From NCBI GenBank assembly GCA_964551475.1, contig CAZKCI010000007.1, forward strand, positions 1 through 31,511: DNA of 31,511 nt, given 5' to 3'. Under the pieces are notes generated by a model, which saw nothing but the letters and a program-made list of their open reading frames with translations, made no database searches and was not told where the DNA came from. The stretch is from CAZKCI01 sp964551475 (GTDB taxonomy: Bacteria > Auribacterota > Erginobacteria > Erginobacterales > CAZKCI01). The position numbers were made by a program, and so were the translations under genes. Position 1 is the stretch's first letter; every line of letters starts with the position of its first letter. Positions 8,232-14,752 of this stretch are shown piece after piece.

Positions 8232-8260
8232 TTGACTGCTTCTTCCGTCGGCGGCATATT
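8232..8260 (+). promoter_or_regulatory. Sigma70-type promoter for the restriction-endonuclease-like gene
   Basis: TTGACT (8232-8237), a 17-nt spacer and CATATT (8255-8260) give a near-consensus promoter whose predicted start (~8267) is just ahead of the 8278 gene. Confidence 0.55.
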
Positions 8261-8277
8261 GAAGCAGCAGGCGCTAT

Positions 8278-9126
8278 GTGGCCCCGGCAAATGGAGAGAT
8301 GGGTAGAAGAACAAGCTGGGCGGATCTGACAATGGCACAATTGAGCAAGGAACCGGTCGGAGCGAGCGACCTGGAAAAGTTCGTAAGCGAGCGGTCTGAT
8401 TTCGCCTTCGAGATGCAGGTCCTTAGGATCCTGCGGGACGCACAATTCACCTGTTCACACTCCGGCACCTACCGCGATCCTGTCACCGAGAAGATCCGGC
8501 AGTTCGACATTCGAGCAGTTCGTGTCACAGGAAGAATGAGATTGGCGCTCGCTGTCGAGTGCAAGAACCTGCAGGACAATTCACCGCTCCTTTTGAGCGC
8601 GGTTCCGCGTTCTGCCAGCGAATCCTTCCATCACGTTCTGCTCACTCCTCTTTACGGCAGCCGGCCGGCCACGCGAGAAATGACCGCTGATGATGCGTAC
8701 TACAAAGCCGGTCAGATGGTCGGCAAGCGAACCGACCAGGTTGGCAGAGATACTACCGGCAGGCTCGTGAGCGACGACCAGGCCACTTTCGACAAGATGA
8801 ATCAAGCCGTCAATAGCTGCAGGGACTTCGTGCAAAAATTTGGCAACGAGGCATCCCCCCTCATGACCGTGATCGTCCCCGTCTTGGTTCTCCCACCGAA
8901 CCGACTTTGGCAGGTCGAGTACGATACTGACGGCCATTTGAAGCAGAATCCTGCGCCGCAGTCTCGTGGCACACTGTTTCTCGATCACAGTTGGTCGGCG
9001 GGCTCCGAGCGCCTCGTCCATCTCAAGTACCGAATCTCCCATCTTGAGTGCTTGACGAGCGACGGCCTTAAATCGTGGATCGCCTCGTGTTTTCTTTATG
9101 ATGGGTTGTTCCCCAAGGCTCCCTAA
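8278..9126 (+). CDS. Restriction-endonuclease-like (PD-(D/E)XK) protein
   Basis: This protein has 282 aa from GTG 8278. ATG 8299 and ATG 8332 are alternative starts, and none has a strong Shine-Dalgarno. The N-terminal third carries a plausible nuclease core: FEMQVLRIL (Glu near residue 45), KIRQFDIRAV (Asp near 77) and LALAVECKN (Glu/Lys near 94-96), the order and spacing of a PD-(D/E)XK fold. The remainder is unassigned and includes a DDAYYKAGQMVGKRTDQV helix region. No methyltransferase gene is adjacent. The protein may belong to a solitary defence system, a type IV-like enzyme, or the remnant of an R-M locus whose HsdM fragment lies at 9936. The fold assignment is inference from motifs. 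Confidence 0.7.
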   Translation: MAPANGEMGRRTSWADLTMAQLSKEPVGASDLEKFVSERSDFAFEMQVLRILRDAQFTCSHSGTYRDPVTEKIRQFDIRAVRVTGRMRLALAVECKNLQDNSPLLLSAVPRSASESFHHVLLTPLYGSRPATREMTADDAYYKAGQMVGKRTDQVGRDTTGRLVSDDQATFDKMNQAVNSCRDFVQKFGNEASPLMTVIVPVLVLPPNRLWQVEYDTDGHLKQNPAPQSRGTLFLDHSWSAGSERLVHLKYRISHLECLTSDGLKSWIASCFLYDGLFPKAP

Positions 9127-9193
9127 CCACCGCTTGCAGCCGGCAGCGGCTGCTGCGATCCTCAGCCGCCGCGGCTGAAGCGTGACGTTAAGA

Positions 9194-9220
9194 TTTAAAA
9201 GGAGGAGCCTCGGCTCCCCC
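9194..9220 (-). terminator. Intrinsic terminator after the ribbon-helix-helix-like gene
   Basis: In minus sense, GGGGGAGC and GCUCCUCC close a CGAG loop (9201-9220), followed by UUUUAAA. It lies about 50 nt after the stop at 9270. Confidence 0.65.
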
Positions 9221-9269
9221 TTCTCTCCCTCAATACTGCTCCGGAAACAGCACCGCTTCGACTTTCCAA

Positions 9270-9449
9270 TCAAAACGGGCACCGCTCTCTCTCGAACTCG
9301 GCGACAAAAGCCTCGCGATCCCTCCGCAGCTCCAGGGCTTCCCGGATCAGGCCATCGACGAGGATCGCTAGAGGCTTCTCTTCCGCCTTCCCGACCTCAT
9401 GCAGCTGGAGCAGCAGGTCGCCGCCGATCACCACCTTGGTCTCTTGCAT
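9270..9449 (-). CDS. 59-aa ribbon-helix-helix-like small protein
   Basis: ATG 9449 has GGAGGAG 4 nt before it, and the frame closes with TGA at 9270. The peptide starts METKVV-like (MQETKVVIGGDLL) and continues with two predicted helices (LAILVDGLIREALELRR, then REAFVAEFERERCPF). A short strand followed by two helices with LIREAL is what CopG/Arc-type ribbon-helix-helix proteins show, so it may be a DNA-binding regulator or antitoxin. It overlaps the upstream gene (9397-9714) by 53 bp in another frame, and an intrinsic terminator follows. It is too short for a 60-residue ORF cutoff. The fold is inference. Confidence 0.65.
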   Translation of the reverse strand: MQETKVVIGGDLLLQLHEVGKAEEKPLAILVDGLIREALELRRDREAFVAEFERERCPF

Positions 9450-9714
9450 CCCGCTCCTCCGTCGTCGGTACCTCGTAGCCCTTCGTTACGCCGTGCGGGC
9501 CGAGGATAAAGCTCGGCGCCCATCCGGTCCGGTACACGAAGTCCTCTGCGGCTGGCCTCGTCCACGGTTCATCCCAGGCGGTTCCGTGGGCAACCAGATG
9601 CTCGATCAGATCCGCCTTGTTCATGAAGGCCGGGGTGATCGGACCTTCTTCTTCGCTGACCGTTTCATGGATGGCCCACTGTTTGACCCCTGTTTCCCGC
9701 AGTTCTCGTCCCAT
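9397..9714 (-). CDS. Small accessory protein of unknown function, upstream partner of the RHH-like gene
   Basis: This 105-aa protein begins MGRELRETGVKQWAIHETV. It includes MNKADLIEHLVAHGTAWDEP and FVYRTGWAPSFILGPHGV and ends in an Arg/Ala-rich tail. I recognise no family. GGGAGGAGG precedes the ATG by 7 nt, directly after leader hairpin copy B. It forms a two-gene minus-strand unit with the 9270-9449 gene. The long overlap with an RHH-like protein is compatible with a toxin-antitoxin pair, but no toxin motif is visible. Confidence 0.65.
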   Translation of the reverse strand: MGRELRETGVKQWAIHETVSEEEGPITPAFMNKADLIEHLVAHGTAWDEPWTRPAAEDFVYRTGWAPSFILGPHGVTKGYEVPTTEERDARDQGGDRRRPAAPAA

Positions 9715-9723
9715 GCTCCACCT

Positions 9724-9772
9724 CCTCCCTTTCCCTTATAACACCGACGGGGAAATGGGATCGGAGATGGAG
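9724..9772 (-). promoter_or_regulatory. Shared leader hairpin, copy B
   Basis: In minus sense, TTTCCC and GGGAAA (plus 9750-9755 with 9730-9735) flank the loop CGTCGGTG-TT-ATAA, followed by GGGAGGAGG and the ATG at 9714. It matches the 7941-7990 leader apart from a few bases. The loop's TATAAG could alternatively be a -10 box for an almost leaderless message, but no matching -35 is seen. Confidence 0.6.
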
Positions 9773-9935
9773 ACGAGGCCGACGGGGATTACCGTTGCCC
9801 GAGAGGTAAGCGGGGGAGTATGATTTGCCTGTGTGTATTGTCTGGGAATATCCCGCCCCGTTGTGTCTCGCGAGCGAACTGATCACGGGGCTCTCCGCGA
9901 CAATCGCCTAACGTAATTCGATAAGATAGGACAAC

Positions 9936-10421
9936 ATGGCCATCAAGAAATCCGACCTCGACTCATCGCTCTGGGCATCCTGCGATGGGCTCCGCGGCAG
10001 CATGGACGCCAGCCAGTACAAGGACTACGTCCTGTTCATGCTATTCATCGGTTCGGCCCCGCGATCGGGCAAAGACATAAGGGTGATCCTGAAGGATGGA
10101 GAGCAGGAACTCACAGGGCCTGGATGGAACGGATATAGTGTTGAAGAGGAGTGGGCAGGAGCGATCGCCGCCACTGTAGCAACCAAAACGAGCAAGCTTA
10201 ATGAACCTGATTTCCGACGGCAGGACGAAAACTGGCTCGCGATCTACAATAACGTCCCCGGCCCAGGCCTCCTGATAAAAATTGCGGTCGCCAAACTTCA
10301 AGCACTTCTCCAGATTAATTCTTCCCAGCCGGACGTGACTTTCGATTTGGTAACTGTGGAGTCCTCAGATGATCTCGTTTTACTGCCGTCATCGCGCATC
10401 CTGCCGGTGGTACGCCCTTGA
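9936..10421 (+). CDS. HsdM N-terminal fragment fused in frame to unrelated C-terminal sequence
   Basis: This 161-aa protein has N-terminal residues 1-38 (SLWASCDGLRGSMDASQYKD, then YVLFMLFI) that are the conserved start of type I modification methyltransferase HsdM (a protein of ~500 aa). Instead of the expected helical HsdM domain and SAM motifs, the frame continues as GSAPRSGKDIRVIL and ends with a segment containing ENWLAIYNNVPGPGLLIKI. That segment resembles the C-terminal end of some REase-like or DUF proteins. No methyltransferase motif is present, so methylation activity is lost. It looks like a deletion-generated chimera that kept start and frame. Whether the product is made or useful is unknown. 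It could also be annotated as a pseudogene. Confidence 0.7.
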   Translation: MAIKKSDLDSSLWASCDGLRGSMDASQYKDYVLFMLFIGSAPRSGKDIRVILKDGEQELTGPGWNGYSVEEEWAGAIAATVATKTSKLNEPDFRRQDENWLAIYNNVPGPGLLIKIAVAKLQALLQINSSQPDVTFDLVTVESSDDLVLLPSSRILPVVRP

Positions 10422-10470
10422 TCAGATCTCCTCTTTCGTGGATATTCAAGACGGCCGAGGCAGATGACTC

Positions 10471-10493
10471 CGGCAGGTGACCCTGGCCTGCCG
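10471..10493. repeat. Inverted repeat between 10421 and 10611
   Basis: CGGCAGG (10471-10477) and CCTGCCG (10487-10493) are perfect inverted arms with a 9-nt loop and no U-tract. It could be an operator or a weak terminator for the 9936 gene. Confidence 0.4.
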
Positions 10494-10610
10494 CTCCCGG
10501 CCGCTTCACCCGATACAATGCCAGCGAGGCGGGATTATTCCCGGAAATCGGCTGGCCGATCCCCTTACCCCGTCGGAGATCGAGGCCTATAAACGAACCT
10601 GGGAGACGAA

Positions 10611-11516
10611 ATGAAAGCGATCCAAGTGATGGCGGTGCTGTTCGGTATGGGTTCCGGTTTAGTTTCCATGGCTGCCGACTTCAACGGCGACGGGACGGGG
10701 GAGATTGCTGTTTTTAGAGCCAGTTCCGGCATGTGGTCAGTTAGGGGAGTGACACAGCTTTATCTTGGTTCAATGGGCGACATCCCTGTTCCAGGAGATT
10801 ATGATGGGAGCGGGACAGATCAAGTTGCAATCTTTCGCGCAGCCAGCGGATTATGGGCCGGGGGCCACGGACGGGTATATTTTGGTAGCGGGAGTGATGA
10901 AGCCATGCCGGGCGATTATAACGGCGACGGAACCTATGATGTCGCCACCTTCCGGGGCAGTTCCGGCCTATGGGCGGTAAGAGGCATCACTCGGGTTTAT
11001 TTTGGAAATTCCACGGATGCGGCGATTGCGCCAGGGAAAGCCGCGCGCCATGGGGGACTGCTCAAAACCGGTCAGACGACAGTCTATTGGGCAGGCGATG
11101 ATGGCACTTACCAGAAAGGCAAGTCCCTCAATTATACCGACAACGGGAACGGGACAGTCACCGACAAAGTGACAGGATTGATGTGGGCTAAAGACTACGA
11201 TGGAGCCGGATGCAACTTCGGAAACCAGACTGACTGGTACAATGCCATTGGTTGGGCGAATGGCTTGACCTTCGCCGGCTATCCCGATTGGAGGTTGCCG
11301 AACCGGAGAGAATTGGAATCGCTGGTCGAGGTCGGTAGGTATAACCCTTCGATCCATCCTCCCTACTTTTCCGCCTCGCTGGACCACTACTGGTCCTCTA
11401 CTACGTACGACATCTCTACAGCCGGCGCTTGGTACGTGGAATTCCGAGCTGGGGTGGTGGCCACCGAAGGTAAGAGTGATCTCTGCTCCGTTCGCGCGGT
11501 CCGCGGTGGCGAGTAG
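10611..11516 (+). CDS. Secreted FG-GAP-like repeat protein with DUF1566 (Lcl C-terminal-like) domain
   Basis: This 301-aa protein has a signal peptide (residues 1-21). Three FG-GAP-like repeats (DFNGDGTGEIAVFRASSGMW, then LYLG...GDIPVPG) span about residues 22-150. A DUF1566-type domain spans about 165-300 with its usual wording: LLKTGQTTVYWAGDDG, NGTVTDKVTGLMWAKD, YPDWRLPNRRELESLV and a closing CSVRAVRGG. DUF1566/Lcl-type domains occur in secreted, often collagen-like or surface proteins. The repeat is the same as in the genes at 1-1549, 1747-5568 and 21633-22793, outside the putative element. GGGAG lies 6 nt before the ATG. The gene is probably surface-exposed cargo or a host gene caught between element parts. 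Confidence 0.85.
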   Translation: MKAIQVMAVLFGMGSGLVSMAADFNGDGTGEIAVFRASSGMWSVRGVTQLYLGSMGDIPVPGDYDGSGTDQVAIFRAASGLWAGGHGRVYFGSGSDEAMPGDYNGDGTYDVATFRGSSGLWAVRGITRVYFGNSTDAAIAPGKAARHGGLLKTGQTTVYWAGDDGTYQKGKSLNYTDNGNGTVTDKVTGLMWAKDYDGAGCNFGNQTDWYNAIGWANGLTFAGYPDWRLPNRRELESLVEVGRYNPSIHPPYFSASLDHYWSSTTYDISTAGAWYVEFRAGVVATEGKSDLCSVRAVRGGE

Positions 11517-11555
11517 CCGTACATTATCCCATCTAGGGGGGGGCGGTGCTGCATC

Positions 11556-12074
11556 ATGAACTACACGGATTTAATCGTTGGGTTTCTCCTGGGCTTCTTT
11601 TCATCGCTGGCCGCATCCGGGATTATGAGGTGCAAACACAAACACGACCTCCGTAGAAAATACGGCCCGTGTGCTGGAAATTACACGGGGCACGAGCTTC
11701 AGGGACGTAACCTTCGTGACCAGCCATCGAGCCAAGCAGTGATCACTTATTTACGTGATAACATCCTGGAAATACGGCTGAGCCACGACGAAGGTGGCCG
11801 CACTTGGCAGGGTTGGATCACAATGGAAACGGCGGACTTCGGCACGATTGTCTGGCAATACGTGGTTCCCGCTGAAGACTGCGAGTTCGGTTTTAAGCGT
11901 TGCATTTGGAATGGGCATGAGGGGCGACTGTATCTTGTCGGAGAAAGCCTGGACGGGTATGGTCGCGAGGTGCTTATCAAGCAAGGGCGCGACCCCGAGA
12001 GACCATTTCCCGCCGGCAAACCCGGACAATCCCCGGAAGCCCCAGTGAAAGCCCAGGGAGAGATCACGCCGTAG
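11556..12074 (+). CDS. Membrane-anchored accessory protein of unknown function
   Basis: This 172-aa protein has an N-terminal membrane helix (LIVGFLLGFFSSLAASGIM, about residues 6-24) and a short basic stretch (KHKHDLRRKYG). A soluble beta-rich region follows, with AGNYTGHELQGR, ILEIRLSHDEGGRTWQGWI and GREVLIKQGR, and the C-terminus is a Pro-rich tail. The Y.G...W.G.I pattern recurs in small lipocalin-like accessory proteins, but I recognise no named family. It follows the DUF1566 gene on the same strand by 39 nt. Cytoplasmic-side anchoring is likely, since the positive charges follow the helix. Confidence 0.65.
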   Translation: MNYTDLIVGFLLGFFSSLAASGIMRCKHKHDLRRKYGPCAGNYTGHELQGRNLRDQPSSQAVITYLRDNILEIRLSHDEGGRTWQGWITMETADFGTIVWQYVVPAEDCEFGFKRCIWNGHEGRLYLVGESLDGYGREVLIKQGRDPERPFPAGKPGQSPEAPVKAQGEITP

Positions 12075-12138
12075 TCGATCATGTCTCCTGTGGCCCGCTG
12101 GAGGCCTTAAACGGCCATCGGGGGACAAGGTTTGGACC

Positions 12139-12194
12139 GGGAATTGAAGGAGGGGACCCAATCGGCCTTCCCGGGAGTCTCTAACCCGGCCGGG
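12139..12194. repeat. Intergenic repeat, copy 2 (pairs with 7999-8055)
   Basis: GGGAATTGAAGGAGG (12139-12153) and GTCTCTAACCCGGCCGGG (12177-12194) match copy 1 in order and spacing. Unlike copy 1, no minus-strand gene starts next to it; the neighbour at 11556-12074 runs on the plus strand. It may be a promoter remnant separated from its gene. Confidence 0.45.
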
Positions 12195-12298
12195 CTATCG
12201 TACGAGGGGGTCAGATCAAGATTCAGATTCTGAAAAATCCCGGGGAATTTATTTTGGTAAAAAACCCGCCTCCCTTCCAAAAGGCCAAGGTCCCGCCG

Positions 12299-12616
12299 TC
12301 ACCTCTCTCGGCCTGGTCCCCGGCGCAGTCTCCTGTACTCCGCCTCCCACCGAATCCGGAAGTCCTCCAGCATCGACATCAGCTCCACCCCGCCGCCTGG
12401 GAGCAAACCGGCGCAGTCTAGGCAGACCGGATGATCTCCCTCGAAGACCGAGAAGCCAGTCGGGGGATCTGCATCGGGGTCGCCCTCCTCAACCGGGGCG
12501 GCCGACTTCCCCAGGATGACGAAGCCGGGGATTGCCCCGGATACAGGGCAGAACTCCCCGCCACACCGACGACAGATCAGGCGCTCCTTCCATACCGGAC
12601 GGATGCTCGGGACCAT
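12299..12616 (-). CDS. Small double-CxxC (zinc-ribbon-like) protein
   Basis: This protein has 105 aa from ATG 12616, chosen because GGAGGTGA lies just before it. The upstream ATG 12664 has no Shine-Dalgarno. Near the N-terminus, LICRRCGGEFCPVSG gives one CxxC. A second, HPVCLDCAGLLPGG, lies about 45 residues later, so one zinc could be bound. The C-terminus is an Arg-rich helix (RIRWEAEYRRLRRGPGRER). A nucleic-acid or protein-binding role is possible; no family is recognised. It is an isolated minus-strand gene between two plus-strand blocks. Downstream, 12243-12290 holds a weak stem and T-run that may act as its terminator. Confidence 0.65.
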   Translation of the reverse strand: MVPSIRPVWKERLICRRCGGEFCPVSGAIPGFVILGKSAAPVEEGDPDADPPTGFSVFEGDHPVCLDCAGLLPGGGVELMSMLEDFRIRWEAEYRRLRRGPGRER

Positions 12617-12768
12617 AGTCACCTCCCAGAGATAAGGATCGATCTCGGAGGGGATTTCTTGCATGAATCGTAGGAATTTATTTCCTGGGGTTCCGACTAA
12701 TGGGATGGACGACCAGAACCGTCGGGCGTAGGCTTTAGACGGTCGAAGCCCATTCGGGAGACCTCGAT

Positions 12769-13074
12769 ATGATCTGCCAACCCGAGCCCTCCGCCGCCAA
12801 GATCACCCGGGACCAGGCTCGCACCATCTCCGAGGAGTACCTCGCCCAGCACGGCCCCATCGACGATGCTACCGGGGTGGGGGAGGTGGTTTGCCTCCGG
12901 GAACTCAAGTGCCGGGCGCCTTCGATCTACGGGCTGTCCCCGGAGAAACTGAACAACGCCTGGATCGTTTACCTCAACCGCCCCCTGATCGCCCTCCGCA
13001 GCAGCGCCATCATCGTTGTCTGCTGGTCAACAGGGAAGGTCCTGTATTTCGGATCGGCCCACGACGAAGGATAA
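12769..13074 (+). CDS. Small PepSY/Imm35-like protein, first gene of a four-gene operon
   Basis: This 101-aa protein pairs an N-terminal helix (KITRDQARTISEEYLAQ) with strands ending NAWIVYLNRPLIALRSSAI and IVVCWSTGKVLYFGSAHDEG. This helix-then-strands plan with a terminal STGKV-Y-G turn resembles PepSY or immunity-protein 35 folds. The likeness is by eye only. GGGAG lies 9 nt before the ATG. Genes at 13099, 13537 and 13925 follow on the same strand with gaps of 24, 18 and 1 nt, so all four are probably co-transcribed. No toxin gene is adjacent, so an immunity function cannot be claimed. Confidence 0.65.
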   Translation: MICQPEPSAAKITRDQARTISEEYLAQHGPIDDATGVGEVVCLRELKCRAPSIYGLSPEKLNNAWIVYLNRPLIALRSSAIIVVCWSTGKVLYFGSAHDEG

Positions 13075-13098
13075 CCGGTTACGGAGCCAGCAGAGCCC

Positions 13099-13518
13099 AT
13101 GTCTGACCTTCAATCGGCCATCCTGATTTCAGCCCAGGCCCACCACGGGCAGAAACGGAAGAACGGCTTGCCCTACCTCCTTCATCCCTTCCGGGTCATG
13201 CTCCGCATGAAGACCGAGAAGGAGATGATCGTGGCCATCCTCCACGATGTCGTCGAAGACACCGCCATCACGCTCGACGACTTGAGATCCAAGGGGTTCT
13301 TCGACGACGTTCTGGCCGCGTTGGACCTGCTGACCAAGAAGAAAGGGCAGGCATACGAAGAGTACATCGGTTTGATCTCCCGGAATCCCCTGGCTCGGGC
13401 GGTCAAGATCGCCGATCTGGAGGACAACATGAACCTCGGCGAGCTACCCCGGGTCCGGGAGAAGGATCTGGCCAGGAACGAGAAATACCGGAAGGCCCTA
13501 CTGCGACTACAAAGGTGA
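13099..13518 (+). CDS. MESH1-like HD hydrolase, probable small alarmone ((p)ppGpp) hydrolase
   Basis: This 139-aa protein consists essentially of one HD domain of the RelA/SpoT hydrolase type. It has AHHGQKRKNGLPYLLHP (His plus the RKNG-PY-HP signature), ILHDVVEDT (HD plus ED, near residues 47-55) and RAVKIADLEDNM (the final metal/substrate Asp). These are the residues that bind Mn and cleave the 3'-pyrophosphate in SpoT and MESH1. No synthetase, TGS or ACT domain is present, so it is a stand-alone hydrolase. Known stand-alone hydrolases tune alarmone level or act as antitoxins to toxSAS enzymes. I see no synthetase partner in the operon. It is the second gene of the 12769-14407 operon. Confidence 0.85.
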   Translation: MSDLQSAILISAQAHHGQKRKNGLPYLLHPFRVMLRMKTEKEMIVAILHDVVEDTAITLDDLRSKGFFDDVLAALDLLTKKKGQAYEEYIGLISRNPLARAVKIADLEDNMNLGELPRVREKDLARNEKYRKALLRLQR

Positions 13519-13536
13519 AAGCCAGGAGGCACTTTC

Positions 13537-13923
13537 ATGGCCTGCCATCTGATCGGAAACACCGACGCTAACCCGCTGGTATTGCGGGATAATCTCAAAC
13601 TCGTGGAGAGACTTTACGAGTCAGATCATTTCGACGTGACTGTCAGGCGGTGCTCTAAGTGCGGGCAACTGTTTATCTATACCTTCCTGGAATACACGAC
13701 GGCCAAATTCGAGGATGAGACTTATTCATTTTGGATCCCGATCACCCAAGAAATATTGGACGGCATCAAAAACGCGACTGCGCGGCATGGTTGGGAAATC
13801 CTTTATGGCGCAATGGGAGAGTTGGTAAGGGACCTTCCTCACTATTGTTGGAATCCCGACGATCTTTTCTACTGGAGCAAATCCGGCGACCCCATAATAT
13901 CCACACGATTCATCGCGGTTTGA
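13537..13923 (+). CDS. Unknown protein with a single CxxC, third gene of the operon
   Basis: This 128-aa protein has a strong Shine-Dalgarno, AGGAGG, 7 nt before ATG. Near residue 38 is VRRCSKCGQLFIYTFLEY, a zinc-knuckle half-site. The rest is rich in aromatic residues (DETYSFWIPIT, LPHYCWNPDDLFYW). The pattern (a CxxC followed by LF-Y and later WNPDDLFYW) is common in small hypothetical accessory or immunity proteins, but I cannot name the family. The stop codon is followed after 1 nt by the start of the SLOG gene, indicating coupling. Confidence 0.65.
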   Translation: MACHLIGNTDANPLVLRDNLKLVERLYESDHFDVTVRRCSKCGQLFIYTFLEYTTAKFEDETYSFWIPITQEILDGIKNATARHGWEILYGAMGELVRDLPHYCWNPDDLFYWSKSGDPIISTRFIAV

Positions 13924-13924
13924 C

Positions 13925-14407
13925 ATGCTGGCTACAAAAATGAAGATCATCTCGGGCGGACAGACCGGGGCAGACCAGGCTGGCCTGGACGCGGCCATTG
14001 CTCTAGGGCTGGACTACGGTGGCTATGTCCCCAAGGGCAGGAAGACCGAACGGGGACCGCTATCTTCGAAGTACAGCCGGATGATCGAGCTCGACTCCGA
14101 TAGCTACCCTCACCGGACCCTGAAGAACGTCCTGGCCGCCGATGCCACGCTCCTGTTCTCGGTGGGCAAGATCAGCGGGGGAACAGCTTCGACGCTCCGG
14201 ATGGCCCAGCAGAACCACAAGCCCTACCTCCACACCGACATCGGGTCAGTCCCGGAAGAAAAAGTGATCCGGGAGATCCAGTCCTGGCTGGCCCGGGTAA
14301 AGCCGACGGTTCTGAACATCGCCGGCTCCCGGGAGTCCAAGGCTCCGGGGATCTACTCGACGGTGCTGCGGGTGCTGACGGAGGCGTTGAGGGGGAGGGA
14401 AGGGTGA
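13925..14407 (+). CDS. SLOG-superfamily protein, YpsA-like / putative molybdenum carrier
   Basis: This protein has 160 aa; ATG 13940 (MKIISGGQTGADQ) is an alternative start and suits the fold better. SGGQTGADQAGLDAAIALGL is the signature Rossmann P-loop-like motif of the cpYpsA-related SLOG/molybdenum-carrier family. It is followed by the YVPKGRKTERGPL segment and GGTASTLRMAQQNHKPY, the second nucleotide-contact region. SLOG domains bind or cleave nucleotide-type ligands such as NAD or ADP-ribose derivatives, and some act in conflict systems. The last gene of the four-gene operon with the MESH1-like hydrolase, so a shared nucleotide-signal theme is possible. That link is inference. Confidence 0.85.
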   Translation: MLATKMKIISGGQTGADQAGLDAAIALGLDYGGYVPKGRKTERGPLSSKYSRMIELDSDSYPHRTLKNVLAADATLLFSVGKISGGTASTLRMAQQNHKPYLHTDIGSVPEEKVIREIQSWLARVKPTVLNIAGSRESKAPGIYSTVLRVLTEALRGREG

Positions 14408-14491
14408 GGTTTTCGTCTAGCCATAGGTTCCCCGGTCGGCTCGGATAAAATTTCTTATTTAGGCACTTGCGGAGACCAGTTTCAGCTGTTA

Positions 14492-14511
14492 AGTTTGTGG
14501 GGTAGGAAAAA
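14492..14511 (+). promoter_or_regulatory. Repeated AGTTTGTGGG-RTARGAAA motif, copy 1
   Basis: AGTTTGTGGGGTAGGAAA recurs at 19751 as AGTTTGTGGGATAAGAAA. Both copies lie 6-10 nt before a purine-rich Shine-Dalgarno (here GGAGGTGATC, a full anti-SD complement). It may be a promoter or operator. The remaining 14408-14752 interval holds the short ORF and terminator listed separately. Confidence 0.4.
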
Positions 14512-14531
14512 ACACCGGAGGTGATCAGGCC

Positions 14532-14660
14532 ATCGCGCCCGTCGAGAAACAGGCGACGATGCCAGAAGCTACACCAACACATCAAGCATCAGGAACCCCC
14601 AGCGAACAAAAGAGTGATCGACCTATAGGCGAAGATACCGCTGGACAATCGGAGTCGTAG
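14532..14660 (+). CDS. Possible short ORF with a very strong Shine-Dalgarno but no canonical start at the expected place
   Basis: After GGAGGTGATC (14517-14526) the only reading frame that fits the spacing begins with ATC at 14532 and runs 42 codons to TAG at 14658-14660. The first ATG in frame is at 14559 (MPEATPTHQASGTPSE...), too far from the Shine-Dalgarno. The peptide is hydrophilic and Ser/Thr/Glu-rich, with no predicted domain. An intrinsic terminator follows 8 nt after the stop, which supports a real transcription unit. It could be a gene with a non-AUG start, a start-codon mutant, a regulatory RNA, or chance. Confidence 0.3.
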   Translation: MAPVEKQATMPEATPTHQASGTPSEQKSDRPIGEDTAGQSES

Positions 14661-14667
14661 ACATTCG

Positions 14668-14702
14668 TGGCAGCCACTGACCAGGTGGGCTGCCATTTTT
14701 TT
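14668..14702 (+). terminator. Strong intrinsic terminator
   Basis: TGGCAGCC (14668-14675) and GGCTGCCA (14688-14695) form a perfect 8-bp stem with a 12-nt loop, followed by seven T. It ends the unit upstream of the replication genes and insulates them. Confidence 0.9.
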
Positions 14703-14752
14703 GCCCAAGGCCCGGGCGAAACGTAACCCCAGCACCAAGACATCAGACGGAC

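Noticed and set aside
10500..10613. Plus frame ending LTPSEIEAYKRTWETK whose TGA overlaps the ATG at 10611
   Set aside because: No start codon or homology is recognisable, and the overlap with ATGA can be chance.
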